A DNA stretch of 64,000 nucleotides from Massilia litorea (GTDB taxonomy: Bacteria > Pseudomonadota > Gammaproteobacteria > Burkholderiales > Burkholderiaceae_D): positions 4,712,001 through 4,776,000 of the forward strand of contig NZ_CP062941.1 of NCBI RefSeq assembly GCF_015101885.1, in the 5' to 3' direction. Position 1 is the first letter of the stretch, and the number at the start of each line of letters is the position of its first letter. Of this stretch, positions 8,635 to 17,206 are shown piece by piece. The notes below the pieces were generated by a model, which was given only the letters and a program-made list of their open reading frames with translations, did no database searches and was not told the origin of the DNA. Position numbers and translations under genes: made by a program.

Positions 8635-9321
8635 TCAGACAGGCTCGCGGCCTTCGTCCGGCAGTTTTTTAAGGTATTCCTCGCTCAGCTTCTCGAACAG
8701 CAGGCTGGTATCGCCGCGCAGGTAAGGACCGAGCATCGACAGTACCTGGTAGCAGCCGCGCGCGAGGGCGTCGGCGATGGCCTGCTGCTCGCTGTACTTG
8801 CGCGGATTGCGCACGTATTCGTAGGACAGCCAGTAGGTCGCCACCACCACCATGTTGGTCGCCATCGCGCCGATCTGCTGGTCGCTTGCTTCGAGCGATT
8901 GTTCGCTGCGCAGGTCTTCGCACAGCTGGCGCGCGACCTTGATCTTGTGGGCGAGGATGGCCTTGAAGTGCAGTTCGAGCTTGCGGTTGCGCGACAGCAG
9001 GTCGTTCAGGTCGCGGTAGAAGAAGCGGTAGCGCCAGATCAGCTCGAACATCAGGTGCAGGTAGAGCCAGACGTCTTCCATGTTCGAGCGCCGTCCCGCC
9101 GGCACCGTCAGGATGCGCTCGATCTCGGCCTCGAACTGCACGAAGATCGAGTTGACGATGTCGTCCTTGTTGCGGAAATGGTAGTACAGGTTGCCCGGCG
9201 AGATATTCATCTCCTCGGCAATGACGGTCGTCGTGATGTTCGGCTCGCCGAACTCGTTGAACAGCCTGAGCGAGAGCTCGAGGATGCGTTCACGGGTACG
9301 GCGTGGAGCTTTTTGTAGCAT
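8635..9321 (-). CDS. TetR-family transcriptional regulator
   Basis: A 228-residue repressor with an N-terminal TetR helix-turn-helix (about residues 8-55: TRERILELSLRLFNE, TTTVIAEEMNISPGNLYYHF). The ligand-binding domain is all-helical and rich in aromatic residues. The start at MLQKAP (9321) was preferred over the upstream in-frame codon at 9375 because the conserved domain begins there. Domains of this kind near phasin genes sometimes respond to fatty acyl compounds, but no ligand can be named here. It may regulate the LOG gene downstream or the divergent side of its promoter. Confidence 0.85.
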   Translation of the reverse strand: MLQKAPRRTRERILELSLRLFNEFGEPNITTTVIAEEMNISPGNLYYHFRNKDDIVNSIFVQFEAEIERILTVPAGRRSNMEDVWLYLHLMFELIWRYRFFYRDLNDLLSRNRKLELHFKAILAHKIKVARQLCEDLRSEQSLEASDQQIGAMATNMVVVATYWLSYEYVRNPRKYSEQQAIADALARGCYQVLSMLGPYLRGDTSLLFEKLSEEYLKKLPDEGREPV

Positions 9322-9396
9322 GGATGGCGGTCTGAATAGGGTCACCCGCAAGCATATCATCGAACCGCACCCCAACGGCAGTGCGGCCGGGCATGG

Positions 9397-9930
9397 CTAG
9401 CCGGCGGTGCCGCGCTTCGCGGCGGCGGATTTGGTGGTGGGGCGCTTCGCTGCGCTCGTCTTGGCCGGGATCCTGGCGGAAGGCTCGGCGGGCGCTTTCC
9501 TGGCGGCCGGCGCCTTCTTCGCCGCGGCCTGGCGCATCTGCTCGCCCGCCAGCTCGGCCAGCATCCGTTCCAGCTCGTCGATGCGGTGGTTCAGCGCTTC
9601 CATTTCGCTGCGCGCCGGCACGCCGATGGTGGCCAGGGCGCGCGCCACGCGCTCCTCGAACACCTGCTCCAGCTTGCCCCAGGTACCCGATGCGCGCCGG
9701 CTCGAACGCTCGGCCTTGCGCGCGACGGTCTCGGTCGCATCCTCGACACTGCGCGCGCGCTTCTGCAGCTCGCTGCCGTCGCGCACCAGACGCGTAAATT
9801 CACGTCCACCCGCCTGCTGGGCCTTGGCAAAGGCGCCCAGGCCCGCCTGCCAGATCTGCTGGGCCGAGCTGCGCACCGCGCGCGACAGCTCTTCCTCTTC
9901 CTGCTCGAGTTCCTTGATATTCTTCGTCAT
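9397..9930 (-). CDS. Phasin-family PHA granule-associated protein (PhaI/PhaF-like)
   Basis: A 177-residue protein. Residues 1-125 form the helical polyhydroxyalkanoate granule-associated domain, with the hallmark QQIWQAGLGAFAKAQ and a heptad segment near MEALNHRIDELERML. Residues 130-177 are Ala/Lys/Pro-rich (AAKKAPAARKAP and similar), like the histone-H1-like tail of PhaF that binds DNA. It therefore probably coats storage granules and may tether them to the nucleoid. No PHA synthase gene is in the window. A duplicated 'tcatcgcttcg' lies just before the start. Confidence 0.85.
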   Translation of the reverse strand: MTKNIKELEQEEEELSRAVRSSAQQIWQAGLGAFAKAQQAGGREFTRLVRDGSELQKRARSVEDATETVARKAERSSRRASGTWGKLEQVFEERVARALATIGVPARSEMEALNHRIDELERMLAELAGEQMRQAAAKKAPAARKAPAEPSARIPAKTSAAKRPTTKSAAAKRGTAG

Positions 9931-9976
9931 CGCTTCGTCATCGCTTCGTCGTCAATTCGGGGCATTCATCCGCATT

Positions 9977-11296
9977 TTAAACGCTGGGGCGCGCTTCAAG
10001 GGCTTCACGCAGCAGCGCCAGCAAACGATCCGCGCGCCAGGGCTTGCCAACGAAGGCGTGCGCAGAGCCGTCCGTCAGCGCCGCGGCGATCTCCGGATCG
10101 TCGCCCGCGCCGGAAAGCAGGATCCGGAAAGCGCCGGGCGCCAGGCGGCGCGCCTGCGCCAGCAGCGCGGCCCCGCTCATACCCGGCATCAGGTGGTCGC
10201 TGACGATGGCCGCGACACGCTCATGCGCCAGCAGGTCCAGCGCCGCCGCGCCGGAGGCAGCCGTCAGCACGCGCCAGCCCTGCCCCTGCAGCGCGTCGGA
10301 CAGCATCTCGAGCATGAAGGCGTCGTCGTCGACCAGCAGCAGCACCGGTTCCGTCTCGGCACGCGGCTGCAGCCGGCCCAGCTCCTCCATCACGGTATCG
10401 AGCACGCGGCCGTTGCAGCCGAGCGCCACATGGCCGACGCCGCCCAGCGCGATGTTGCGCGCGCCCTCCAGCACGCTCGAGGTCTGCGGCGAGACGATGT
10501 TGTCGTGGTGGCTGAAGATGGAGGTGATCAGCGCGCGCCGCGCCGCGTCCTCGCTCGCGCCGAGTTCGCGCAGCCAGTCGTTGGCCTCCCCCTTGGCACG
10601 CCGCATCTGGGCCGCGTTGGCGCCCGGTCCGAAGTTGGCGAGGCTGGTGCCGTGGTGCGGCGTGCCCAGCGTGATCAGGCGCGCCACGCGTGCGCTGCCG
10701 TGTGCCCGCATCCAGGCGCGCGCCACCAGGCCTCCCATGCTGTGGGCGACGATTGCCACCTGCGTCGCGCCGGTAGCCGCGCACAGCTCCTCGACCGCGG
10801 CCTGCAGCGCCGGCACGTAGCCGTCGATCGGGCCGCCCACCGGTTCCAGGTCGACGCTCGCATGGCTGATCGCGTTGCGGTCGAGGCGCGGCACCAGGTA
10901 GCCCCAGATGCCGCTGTTGCAGCCGTAGCCGTGCACCAGCAGCACCGGCACCGCACGCGAGTCGGGATAAATGCGGCGGCAGGCCGTGGCACGCGGGATC
11001 AGCCAGGAGGTGCACAGCATGCTGGTCCGGAATTCTTCCGCCAGCAGGCGCAGGCGCGCCGCCGGGGTCAGGTGGAAGTCCGGCGGCGTCGGGCTGGCGA
11101 AGCAGGCGCTGAGGACAAAATTGTTCATGTTGATCGCCAGCCGCACCAGCATCACGCAGGCCAGGCCGAGCGCCAGCGCCGTCCAGGGCGCGGCGCCCCA
11201 CCAGTGCCGGGCCGCGAACGCGATGCCGGCGGCGCCGGCGAGCTGCAGCAGCAGCAGGCATTGTGCGATGCGGCGCGCGCTCACGTTTTTGCTCAC
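9977..11296 (-). CDS. Membrane alpha/beta hydrolase fused to a response-regulator receiver domain
   Basis: A 439-residue protein. Two predicted membrane helices (10-28, 38-56) precede a lipase-like alpha/beta hydrolase. Its oxyanion motif is HGYG (122-125), its nucleophile Ser186 lies in HSMGG, and candidate acid Asp265 (SHHDNIVSP) and His289 (GGVGHV) complete the triad. A REC domain follows at about 317-435, with the acidic triplet Asp323-325, phospho-acceptor Asp367 (SDHLMPGMSG), Ser395 and Lys418 (GKPW). The GTG start at 11296 overlaps the TGA of the GMC gene, so the two are translationally coupled. Both catalytic and receiver residues look intact. The combination of a secreted-type lipase fold and a cytosolic phosphorylation domain is unusual. 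The substrate is unknown. Confidence 0.85.
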   Translation of the reverse strand: MSKNVSARRIAQCLLLLQLAGAAGIAFAARHWWGAAPWTALALGLACVMLVRLAINMNNFVLSACFASPTPPDFHLTPAARLRLLAEEFRTSMLCTSWLIPRATACRRIYPDSRAVPVLLVHGYGCNSGIWGYLVPRLDRNAISHASVDLEPVGGPIDGYVPALQAAVEELCAATGATQVAIVAHSMGGLVARAWMRAHGSARVARLITLGTPHHGTSLANFGPGANAAQMRRAKGEANDWLRELGASEDAARRALITSIFSHHDNIVSPQTSSVLEGARNIALGGVGHVALGCNGRVLDTVMEELGRLQPRAETEPVLLLVDDDAFMLEMLSDALQGQGWRVLTAASGAAALDLLAHERVAAIVSDHLMPGMSGAALLAQARRLAPGAFRILLSGAGDDPEIAAALTDGSAHAFVGKPWRADRLLALLREALEARPSV

Positions 11297-12948
11297 GCTG
11301 ATGCGGAGACCCGCAGTGCGGGCTTGCCGGTCAGGCTGGCCGCCAGGACGCTCGCCAGGCGCGCCGTGATGCCGTAGATCGAGAGCTGGGGATTGGCGCC
11401 GATCGAAGTCGGGAACAGCGAGCCGTCGTGCACCGACAGGTTGGCAAGGCCCCGGTAGCGGCCGTCCGGCGCCGTGACGCCGCGCCGCTCGTCGCCCGCC
11501 ATCGTGCAGCCGCCCATCACGTGGGCCGACGCCACGCGCGTCATGTGCAGCTGCTGCGGCAGGGCGGCGATCTCGCGCTTCGCCTCGTTCCAGCTCGCAT
11601 ACTCGCGCGCCGTCTCGTGCGCTGGCCGCACGGCCCTGGCGCCGGCCGCGAACTGGATCTCGGCCATCGTCAACAGCGCGCGGCGCGCGCCGTCCCACAG
11701 GAAATCGTTGAGCGGATAGTCAAGCACCCCTGCCCCGTCCTTCAGCTGCACCGCGCCCCCTGCCGACTGATCGTGGAAGCCGTCGCGCAGCAGCGCCAGC
11801 ATGCCCTGGATGTGCGGGAACTGCTGCATGAGCGCGGCATGCCCCTGCCCGAAACCGTTCAGGGTCGTCGACAGCAGCACCGGATGCAGCGGCGGCGCTT
11901 CCAGTTTGTAGCCGATGGCGCCGTCGATCGGCGCCGTGTGCAGGAAGTGATCGGAATATACGGTCTGCGGCGCGCCGGCCCAGGCGTCGACGCGCTGCGG
12001 GAAGATGCCGGCCGAGATCAGGGTCGGGTGCAGGAAGGTGCGTTTGCCCAGCAGCCGATGCGGATCGGGCGCGCCCGAACGCATCAGCAGGGCCGGGGAA
12101 TTGATCGCACCTCCCGCCACCACGAAGTGTTTCGCGCGCAGCCGCAGCACGCGCCCGGTGGGCGCCACGCCGTCCGCGCCCAGTGCGCTGCACAGCAGTT
12201 CGTCGGCACGCCCGCCGCGCAGGACAAAGCGCTCGGCACGTGCACGCGTGACGAGGGTTGCGCCATGGTCGAGCGCCGATGGAATCGTCGTCACCAGCAT
12301 CGACTGTTTCGCATTCGTCGGGCAGCCCATGCCGCAATAGCCCAGGTTCCAGCACCCGTTGACGTTGCGGCGGATGAAGCCGGACTTGATGCCGAGTTTA
12401 TCCGCGCCGCGTTTCAACAAGTCGTTGTTCTCGTTGGGCGGCGCCTGCCAGTCGCCCACGTGCAGGCGCGCTTCCATCATCGCGAACCAGGGGGCGAGGG
12501 TCTCGCTGTCGTAGCCGTCCAGGCCGAAGTGCTCGGCCCAGTAGTCGAGCGTCGGCGCCGGCGTGCGAAAGCTCGAGGTCCAGTTGACCGTGGTCGAGCC
12601 GCCGACCGTGCGCCCTTGCAGGATCTTGATCCCCTTGTCGAGCGTCTGGCGCGCGGCCGACTCCTGGTACAGGCCAGGATAGGCATCGGCCTCGCGCATC
12701 CTGAAGTCGGACGACGAGCGCAATGCGCCCTCCTCCACGATCAGCACCCTCAGGCCCGCCAGCGTCAGGATCTCGGCCGTCACGCCGCCGCCGGCGCCGC
12801 TGCCGACGATGACGACGTCGGCCTCCAGCGTGCGGTCGGTGTCGAGCTGCGCCGCGTCGACGATCTTCCAGCCGCGCGCGAGGCCGGCGCGCACCGGGTC
12901 GGGGATGATGCCCTTGGCCACAGTCAGGGGAATGGATTTTGCGCTCAT
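11293..12948 (-). CDS. GMC-family FAD-dependent oxidoreductase
   Basis: A 551-residue flavoprotein with an N-terminal dinucleotide-binding loop GSGAGGG (about 49-55). It has the GMC signature GRTVGGSTTVNW (about 112-123), a Cys-rich stretch CWNLGYCGMGCPTNAKQS (about 197-214) and the C-terminal active-site region HVMGGCTMAGDE with NPQLSIYGITARLA. The pattern fits long-chain alcohol oxidase or sugar-acid dehydrogenase relatives. It follows by one base a small Tat-exported protein that resembles gluconate dehydrogenase subunit 3. It has no signal peptide, so it may be carried across the membrane with that subunit. The actual alcohol or aldehyde substrate is not predictable. Confidence 0.88.
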   Translation of the reverse strand: MSAKSIPLTVAKGIIPDPVRAGLARGWKIVDAAQLDTDRTLEADVVIVGSGAGGGVTAEILTLAGLRVLIVEEGALRSSSDFRMREADAYPGLYQESAARQTLDKGIKILQGRTVGGSTTVNWTSSFRTPAPTLDYWAEHFGLDGYDSETLAPWFAMMEARLHVGDWQAPPNENNDLLKRGADKLGIKSGFIRRNVNGCWNLGYCGMGCPTNAKQSMLVTTIPSALDHGATLVTRARAERFVLRGGRADELLCSALGADGVAPTGRVLRLRAKHFVVAGGAINSPALLMRSGAPDPHRLLGKRTFLHPTLISAGIFPQRVDAWAGAPQTVYSDHFLHTAPIDGAIGYKLEAPPLHPVLLSTTLNGFGQGHAALMQQFPHIQGMLALLRDGFHDQSAGGAVQLKDGAGVLDYPLNDFLWDGARRALLTMAEIQFAAGARAVRPAHETAREYASWNEAKREIAALPQQLHMTRVASAHVMGGCTMAGDERRGVTAPDGRYRGLANLSVHDGSLFPTSIGANPQLSIYGITARLASVLAASLTGKPALRVSASA

Positions 12949-12949
12949 G

Positions 12950-13471
12950 TCAGGACAGTTCCTTCATCGGGCCGGGATAGCCGATCGCGGCCCAGGCGGC
13001 CGGCTGCGCATACCAGGCGCCGAGCGAGAGGTCGTGCAGTGCGCTGTAGGCGGTGCGCAGCAGGGCGAAGCGGTGCAGGCGCCAGTCCTGCAGGAAGGAG
13101 GCGACCTGGTGCGGATCGGCGTTCTCCCAGCCGCCGGAGACGCCCGTCAGCAGGCGCCGCGCCGGCGCCAGGGCCAGCAGGCCGAACAAATCCTGCACTT
13201 CCTTCTGCACCGCGAGCGGCAGGTTCGAAATCGCCGTATGGACGCCCTCGATGGTGCCGGCGACGGCCGCCTTGCGCCCGGCCGGGTCGAGCGGCAGCGC
13301 ACCCGCCAGCATCGCCGGGACGATGGCCCCGAGCGCGGCGCGCGCTTCGCCGTCGAGGACGAAGCGCTGCGGGCGCGGCGACTGCACGGCGCGGTAGATG
13401 CCCCCGCCCGCGGCCAGCACCAGCGCGCCGAGCGCGCCGGCCTTCAGGAAGGATCTGCGGTTGGTCTCCAT
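12950..13471 (-). CDS. Tat-exported small subunit, gluconate 2-dehydrogenase subunit 3-like
   Basis: A 173-residue protein with a twin-arginine signal (RRSFLK at residues 5-10, followed by a hydrophobic Ala/Gly stretch to about 28). The mature helical domain has a YPGPMKEL-type end. Small proteins of this type accompany GMC or flavoprotein dehydrogenases and act as maturation or export partners. The stop is one base from the GMC start, so the two form an operon with the hydrolase-receiver gene. The small size and low complexity make the exact family assignment moderate. Confidence 0.7.
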   Translation of the reverse strand: METNRRSFLKAGALGALVLAAGGGIYRAVQSPRPQRFVLDGEARAALGAIVPAMLAGALPLDPAGRKAAVAGTIEGVHTAISNLPLAVQKEVQDLFGLLALAPARRLLTGVSGGWENADPHQVASFLQDWRLHRFALLRTAYSALHDLSLGAWYAQPAAWAAIGYPGPMKELS

Positions 13472-13718
13472 CTGGCGTCCTTGTTGTTGTGGACGTAGTG
13501 TACGACAGCCGGCCGCGATCGCGACGGGGCCAGACTAGAGGAAATCGTCGAGATGCGGTCAAACGGCGACGTGCAAATGTGCTGTGCATACGCCCCCGCG
13601 CCTTGCACATTTTGTTTGCATACTGCCACCGGCGCCGGATACCGCAGCGTACAAGCCTTCTCAGCGGCGCCATGGGCTTGTACCATAGCGTCATTCAGCT
13701 CGACTACGAAAGCCTTTC

Positions 13719-14207
13719 ATGATCATCAATTCCCGCCTCAGCCTCCCCTTGCGCGCCGTTTGCCTCGCCCTCTTCGCTGCCGCCTGCGCCCTGCCGGCCC
13801 AGGCCGCGAGCACCGCGGCCTCCTCGGCGTCCAGCGCCGGCTCGGCCTCCTCGGGCAGCGTGTCCGATTCGATCGGTGCGTCGAGCAACAGTTCGGGCGA
13901 CGATAAACGCGTGGCCGCCGGCCGGTACCGCGTGATCGACATCGCCGCCGCGCCCGGCAAACCGGGCACCACGCGCATGACGCTGCAGGCAGCCGACGCG
14001 GGCGCAAAGGACGCCATGCGCGAATTCACGCTCGACGTACCGAACCGCGCACTGGCGGCGCGCGAAGTGAGTAAAGGCGAACTGGTGCAGGTCAATGCGC
14101 GCGAATACGGTTACGAGTTCGCGCACGCCGACACGAAGCAATCCTTCTTCCTGGCGCTGGAAGACAGCTGGTACCGCGAACTGGGCTCGCAAAAAGTCGC
14201 GATCTGA
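13719..14207 (+). CDS. Exported hypothetical protein
   Basis: A 162-residue protein with a clear signal peptide (hydrophobic 10-25, cleavage near AQA-AS). A 40-residue Ser/Ala-rich linker follows, then a small basic-acidic domain with no motif I recognise (GRYRVIDIA, EFTLDVPN, LVQVNAREYGYEF). The stop overlaps the ATG of the DUF2145 gene (TGATG), so the two are almost certainly coupled and probably function together in the periplasm. No function can be assigned. Confidence 0.7.
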   Translation: MIINSRLSLPLRAVCLALFAAACALPAQAASTAASSASSAGSASSGSVSDSIGASSNSSGDDKRVAAGRYRVIDIAAAPGKPGTTRMTLQAADAGAKDAMREFTLDVPNRALAAREVSKGELVQVNAREYGYEFAHADTKQSFFLALEDSWYRELGSQKVAI

Positions 14208-15145
14208 TGCCTGGACGCCTGCGGCCGCTCATTGCCGCCCTGGCCTTCTGTGCCGGCGGCAGCGCCTGGGCCGGCATCCCGACCTTCTGCGAACGTGGCA
14301 AGGAAATCAGCGCTGCCGACCAGGACCGCGTGCTGCGCTTCGCCGGCGTCGTCAAGCGTGAGCTGGAACGTTCCGGCAGCAAGGTCGCCCTGGTCTCGCG
14401 CGCCGGGCTCGACCTGAGCCGTTTCGGCCTGCTGTATTCGCATGCCGGGATCGCCCTGAAAGACAATCCCGGCAGCCCCTGGGGCGTGCGCCAGCTCTAT
14501 TACGCCTGCGACGAATCGCGCCCGCGCCTGTTCGACCAGGGCGTCGCCGGTTTCGCCCTTGGCGCCGAGGCACCCGGCAGCGGCCACATGTCGCTGGTCT
14601 TCCCGCCGGATGAAGACGGCGCCCTGCTGGAACGGGCGGCGCTGGACAAGCCGCTCGCCCTGTCGCTGCTGGCCGGCCGGTACAGCGCGAACGCCTACGC
14701 CTTCGGCACGCGCTACCAGAACTGCAACCAGTGGGTGATCGAACTCCTCGCCAGCGCCTGGGGCAGGATGGACGGCGGCGGCGGCGACGCGCGCGCGCAG
14801 GCCCAGTCCTGGCTGCGGGACCAGGGCTATGCGGCCGGCCCGGTGAAAGTGCCTTCGCACGCGATGATGTTCGCCGGCCAGTTCGTGCCGCTGCTGCACG
14901 TGGACGACCATCCGCTCGACGATGTCTACGCGCTGGCGCTGCAGGTCAGCGTGCCGGCCGCGATCGAGGCCTTCGTGCAGCGCCGGCTGCCTGCGGCCAG
15001 GCGAGTGGAGCTCTGTCACGACAAGGGCCGTATTGTCGTGCATCGCGGCTGGGAGCCGCTCGGCGCCGACTGCCGTCCGATGCCCGGCGATGAGGTGATC
15101 TCGCTTGAGCCAGATCAAGTTGAAGCGCAAGTCGGGCAGCCCTGA
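14207..15145 (+). CDS. DUF2145 exported protein
   Basis: A 312-residue protein with a signal peptide (AAWAG-like end at about residue 22) and a mature domain matching DUF2145. The visible blocks are FGLLYSHAGIA, W-VRQLYYACD, YNCNQWVIELL-like (YQNCNQWVIELLASAW) and PSHAMMFAGQF. The Cys, His and Asn in NCNQW and the His in YSHAG recall NlpC/P60-type amidase or permuted papain-fold catalytic sites, but this is only an impression. It is co-transcribed with the preceding small exported protein. The cell-envelope location follows from the signal peptide. Confidence 0.78.
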   Translation: MPGRLRPLIAALAFCAGGSAWAGIPTFCERGKEISAADQDRVLRFAGVVKRELERSGSKVALVSRAGLDLSRFGLLYSHAGIALKDNPGSPWGVRQLYYACDESRPRLFDQGVAGFALGAEAPGSGHMSLVFPPDEDGALLERAALDKPLALSLLAGRYSANAYAFGTRYQNCNQWVIELLASAWGRMDGGGGDARAQAQSWLRDQGYAAGPVKVPSHAMMFAGQFVPLLHVDDHPLDDVYALALQVSVPAAIEAFVQRRLPAARRVELCHDKGRIVVHRGWEPLGADCRPMPGDEVISLEPDQVEAQVGQP

Positions 15146-15224
15146 GAGAACGCCGGCCCGTGCTTAACGGGATCTTCACACCGCGCCCCGCAGGCTGTGG
15201 CTTTTCCTCGCAAGAGACGACGCC

Positions 15225-15950
15225 ATGAACAATCTGCAAAAGAAATACGTCGACGCGCACATCAGCCAGCAGAACGCGGACTGGACCTTCGAGAACATCA
15301 GCGCCAATTTCGACGAGCACATCCTCAAATCCATCCCCCTGTACCGCGAAGGGCACCAGCTCGTCTCCTACTACAGCGATTTTTTCCTCAAGTCCGATAG
15401 CGTGGTGTACGACATCGGCTGCTCGACCGGCACCATGCTTGCCCAGCTGGCCGGACGCCATCCGCTGAAAGAACAATTGCAGCTGATCGGCATCGATTGT
15501 GTCGCGGACATGATCGACCGCGCGAGCCGGCTGACCGAGCGCGACCCGCGCCTCTCCTTCATCGAGGCCGACGTACTCGATGTCGAGTTCCTGCCCTGCG
15601 ACATGATCATCGCCAACTACACCGTCCAGTTCCTGCCGCCCCGGGTCCGCCAGGTCCTGATCGACCAGATCTATCGGGCCCTGAACTGGGGCGGGGCATT
15701 TTTCATGTTCGAGAAAGTGCGTGCGCCCGACGGGCGTTTCCAGGACTACGCGAGCCAGGTGTATGTCGAATACAAGCTGGACCAGGGCTTCACCGAAGCG
15801 GAAATCCTGAACAAGTCGCGCAGCATCAAGGGGGTGATGGAACCGTTTTCGAGCCAGGGCAACGCCGACATGCTGCGGCGCGCGGGATTCGAGGACCTCG
15901 TCACCGTGCACAAATATGTGTGCTTCGAAGGTTTCCTTGCGATCAAATGA
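15225..15950 (+). CDS. CmoA-like SAM-dependent methyltransferase
   Basis: A 241-residue class I methyltransferase fold. Motif I is YDIGCSTGTMLAQ (about 60-72), motif II IGIDCVADMI, and the family block is NYTVQFLPPRVRQVLI. The overall order resembles CmoA, which makes carboxy-SAM for tRNA wobble uridine modification: the N-terminal WTFEN...NFDEHI segment, and a C-terminal KSRSIKGVMEP...AGFED. No cmoB is adjacent. Instead it overlaps an isoprenylcysteine-methyltransferase-like gene, which is not the canonical context. A different methyl donor or acceptor role is therefore possible. Confidence 0.72.
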   Translation: MNNLQKKYVDAHISQQNADWTFENISANFDEHILKSIPLYREGHQLVSYYSDFFLKSDSVVYDIGCSTGTMLAQLAGRHPLKEQLQLIGIDCVADMIDRASRLTERDPRLSFIEADVLDVEFLPCDMIIANYTVQFLPPRVRQVLIDQIYRALNWGGAFFMFEKVRAPDGRFQDYASQVYVEYKLDQGFTEAEILNKSRSIKGVMEPFSSQGNADMLRRAGFEDLVTVHKYVCFEGFLAIK

Positions 15951-16675
15951 GCAAACTGAATGTCCGCGTCGGGAACTTCCTGTTCCGCTACCGTAACGGC
16001 CTAGGCCCCCTCCTGTTCCTGCTGGCCCTGCTCGCAGGCCGGCCCGGCTTCCCCGGCGGACGCGCCGACCTGAACCTGCTGCTCGACTGTGCCGGGATCG
16101 CGCTGGCTCTGGCAGGCCAGCTGCTGCGCATCGTCACCATCGGTTTCGAATACATCGAACGCGGCGGACGCAACCGGCAGGTGTATGCCAGCAAACTGGT
16201 GCAGGGAGGGGTCTTCGCGCTATGCCGCAATCCGCTCTACCTGGGCAACCTGCTGCTGGCCGCCGGACTGGCGCTCGTCGTCCATTCGGTGGCCTTCTAT
16301 CTGCTGGTCCTGCCGCTGGTGAGCTATGGCTACGTTGCGATCGTCGCCGCCGAGGAAGCGTTTCTTGGAGAGAAATTCGGTGCCGAGTATGCGCAGTATT
16401 GCAGGCGCGTCAACCGATGGCTGCCCCACCTGCACGGCTGGCGCGCGGCGGTCGGGGGCATGCGCTTCAACTGGCGCCGCGTGCTGGTGAAGGAGTACAA
16501 CACGGTGTTCGTCGTGCTGTTGACGCTGGCCGCCGTCAAGCTGTGGGCGGACTACCAGGTGCTCGGCAGCCCTGCCCTGCCCCCGCCGGCCGGCATGGTA
16601 AGCGCCTTCATCGCCTGGCTGGGAGGCTATCTGGCGGTGCGCACGGCGAAGAAAACGGGCTACGTCAAACCCTGA
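15947..16675 (+). CDS. Isoprenylcysteine carboxyl methyltransferase-like membrane protein
   Basis: A 242-residue polytopic membrane protein with about five hydrophobic segments. It has the ICMT/phospholipid N-methyltransferase motif FALCRNPLYLGNLL (about 89-102) and EEAFLGEKFGAEYAQYCRRVNRWLPH (about 135-160, here in parts). The family methylates lipids or protein carboxyl groups at the membrane using SAM. The ATG at 15947 overlaps the stop of the preceding CmoA-like gene (ATGA), so the two methyltransferases are coupled. The acceptor is unknown. An extra C-terminal stretch with two hydrophobic segments follows the usual domain. Confidence 0.78.
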   Translation: MSKLNVRVGNFLFRYRNGLGPLLFLLALLAGRPGFPGGRADLNLLLDCAGIALALAGQLLRIVTIGFEYIERGGRNRQVYASKLVQGGVFALCRNPLYLGNLLLAAGLALVVHSVAFYLLVLPLVSYGYVAIVAAEEAFLGEKFGAEYAQYCRRVNRWLPHLHGWRAAVGGMRFNWRRVLVKEYNTVFVVLLTLAAVKLWADYQVLGSPALPPPAGMVSAFIAWLGGYLAVRTAKKTGYVKP

Positions 16676-16700
16676 ACGGGCCGGCCCGGCGCTTGCCTCG

Positions 16701-16970
16701 TTATCGCCTGCGCTCGCTGAACGACGAGGACACAACCCGGTTGATCAGGGGAGCGTCGGCGCCGGCAAGCACCAGGAAGGTGCGCGCTGCCTGGGCGCCG
16801 GCGATGCGCCGGATCGCATCCGCCCGGTACACGGCTTGTGCCAGTGCATAATTTTTTCGGGCATAAGAGGAAGCGATTGGAGGCGCTTGACTGATTAGAT
16901 GAGCGCCTTGGTTGGCGGCCGGGTTATAACTTGCTGTTTCCAGCTCCAGCGATAGTGCGTTCATAGCCAT
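16701..16970 (-). CDS. Hypothetical small protein
   Basis: A possible 89-residue protein with normal codon use and a hydrophilic N-terminus. A helical stretch (YARKNYALAQAVYRADAIRRIAG) is given here only in outline. It has no signal peptide, no motif I recognise and no convincing ribosome site before the ATG at 16970. It sits alone between convergent-looking neighbours. It may be real but could be a chance open frame. Confidence 0.35.
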   Translation of the reverse strand: MAMNALSLELETASYNPAANQGAHLISQAPPIASSYARKNYALAQAVYRADAIRRIAGAQAARTFLVLAGADAPLINRVVSSSFSERRR

Positions 16971-17206
16971 GTCGATGTGTTAGCCGTTAAGCCGTGGTGT
17001 TCGGAAGTTGAGCCGATTTACAGGCCCGGCAGGTCATCGAAGACAAGGCCTGCCAACTCAAAATCGAGCGCAACCGGAAACGCCGCCTGGTCCCAACCGG
17101 CTTGCCAATCAAGCCTTGTCGGGGAGCCAGACGTCGTGTGTTTGCCGGATGATAATAGTTGAGTTTTTCGAAACGCGGCGCGCGTTTGGCAGGCCGGAAC
17201 ATGCCG

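Noticed and set aside
16976..17206. Several short frames between the small gene at 16970 and trmJ
   Set aside because: They are short, overlap each other on both strands and have no ribosome sites.
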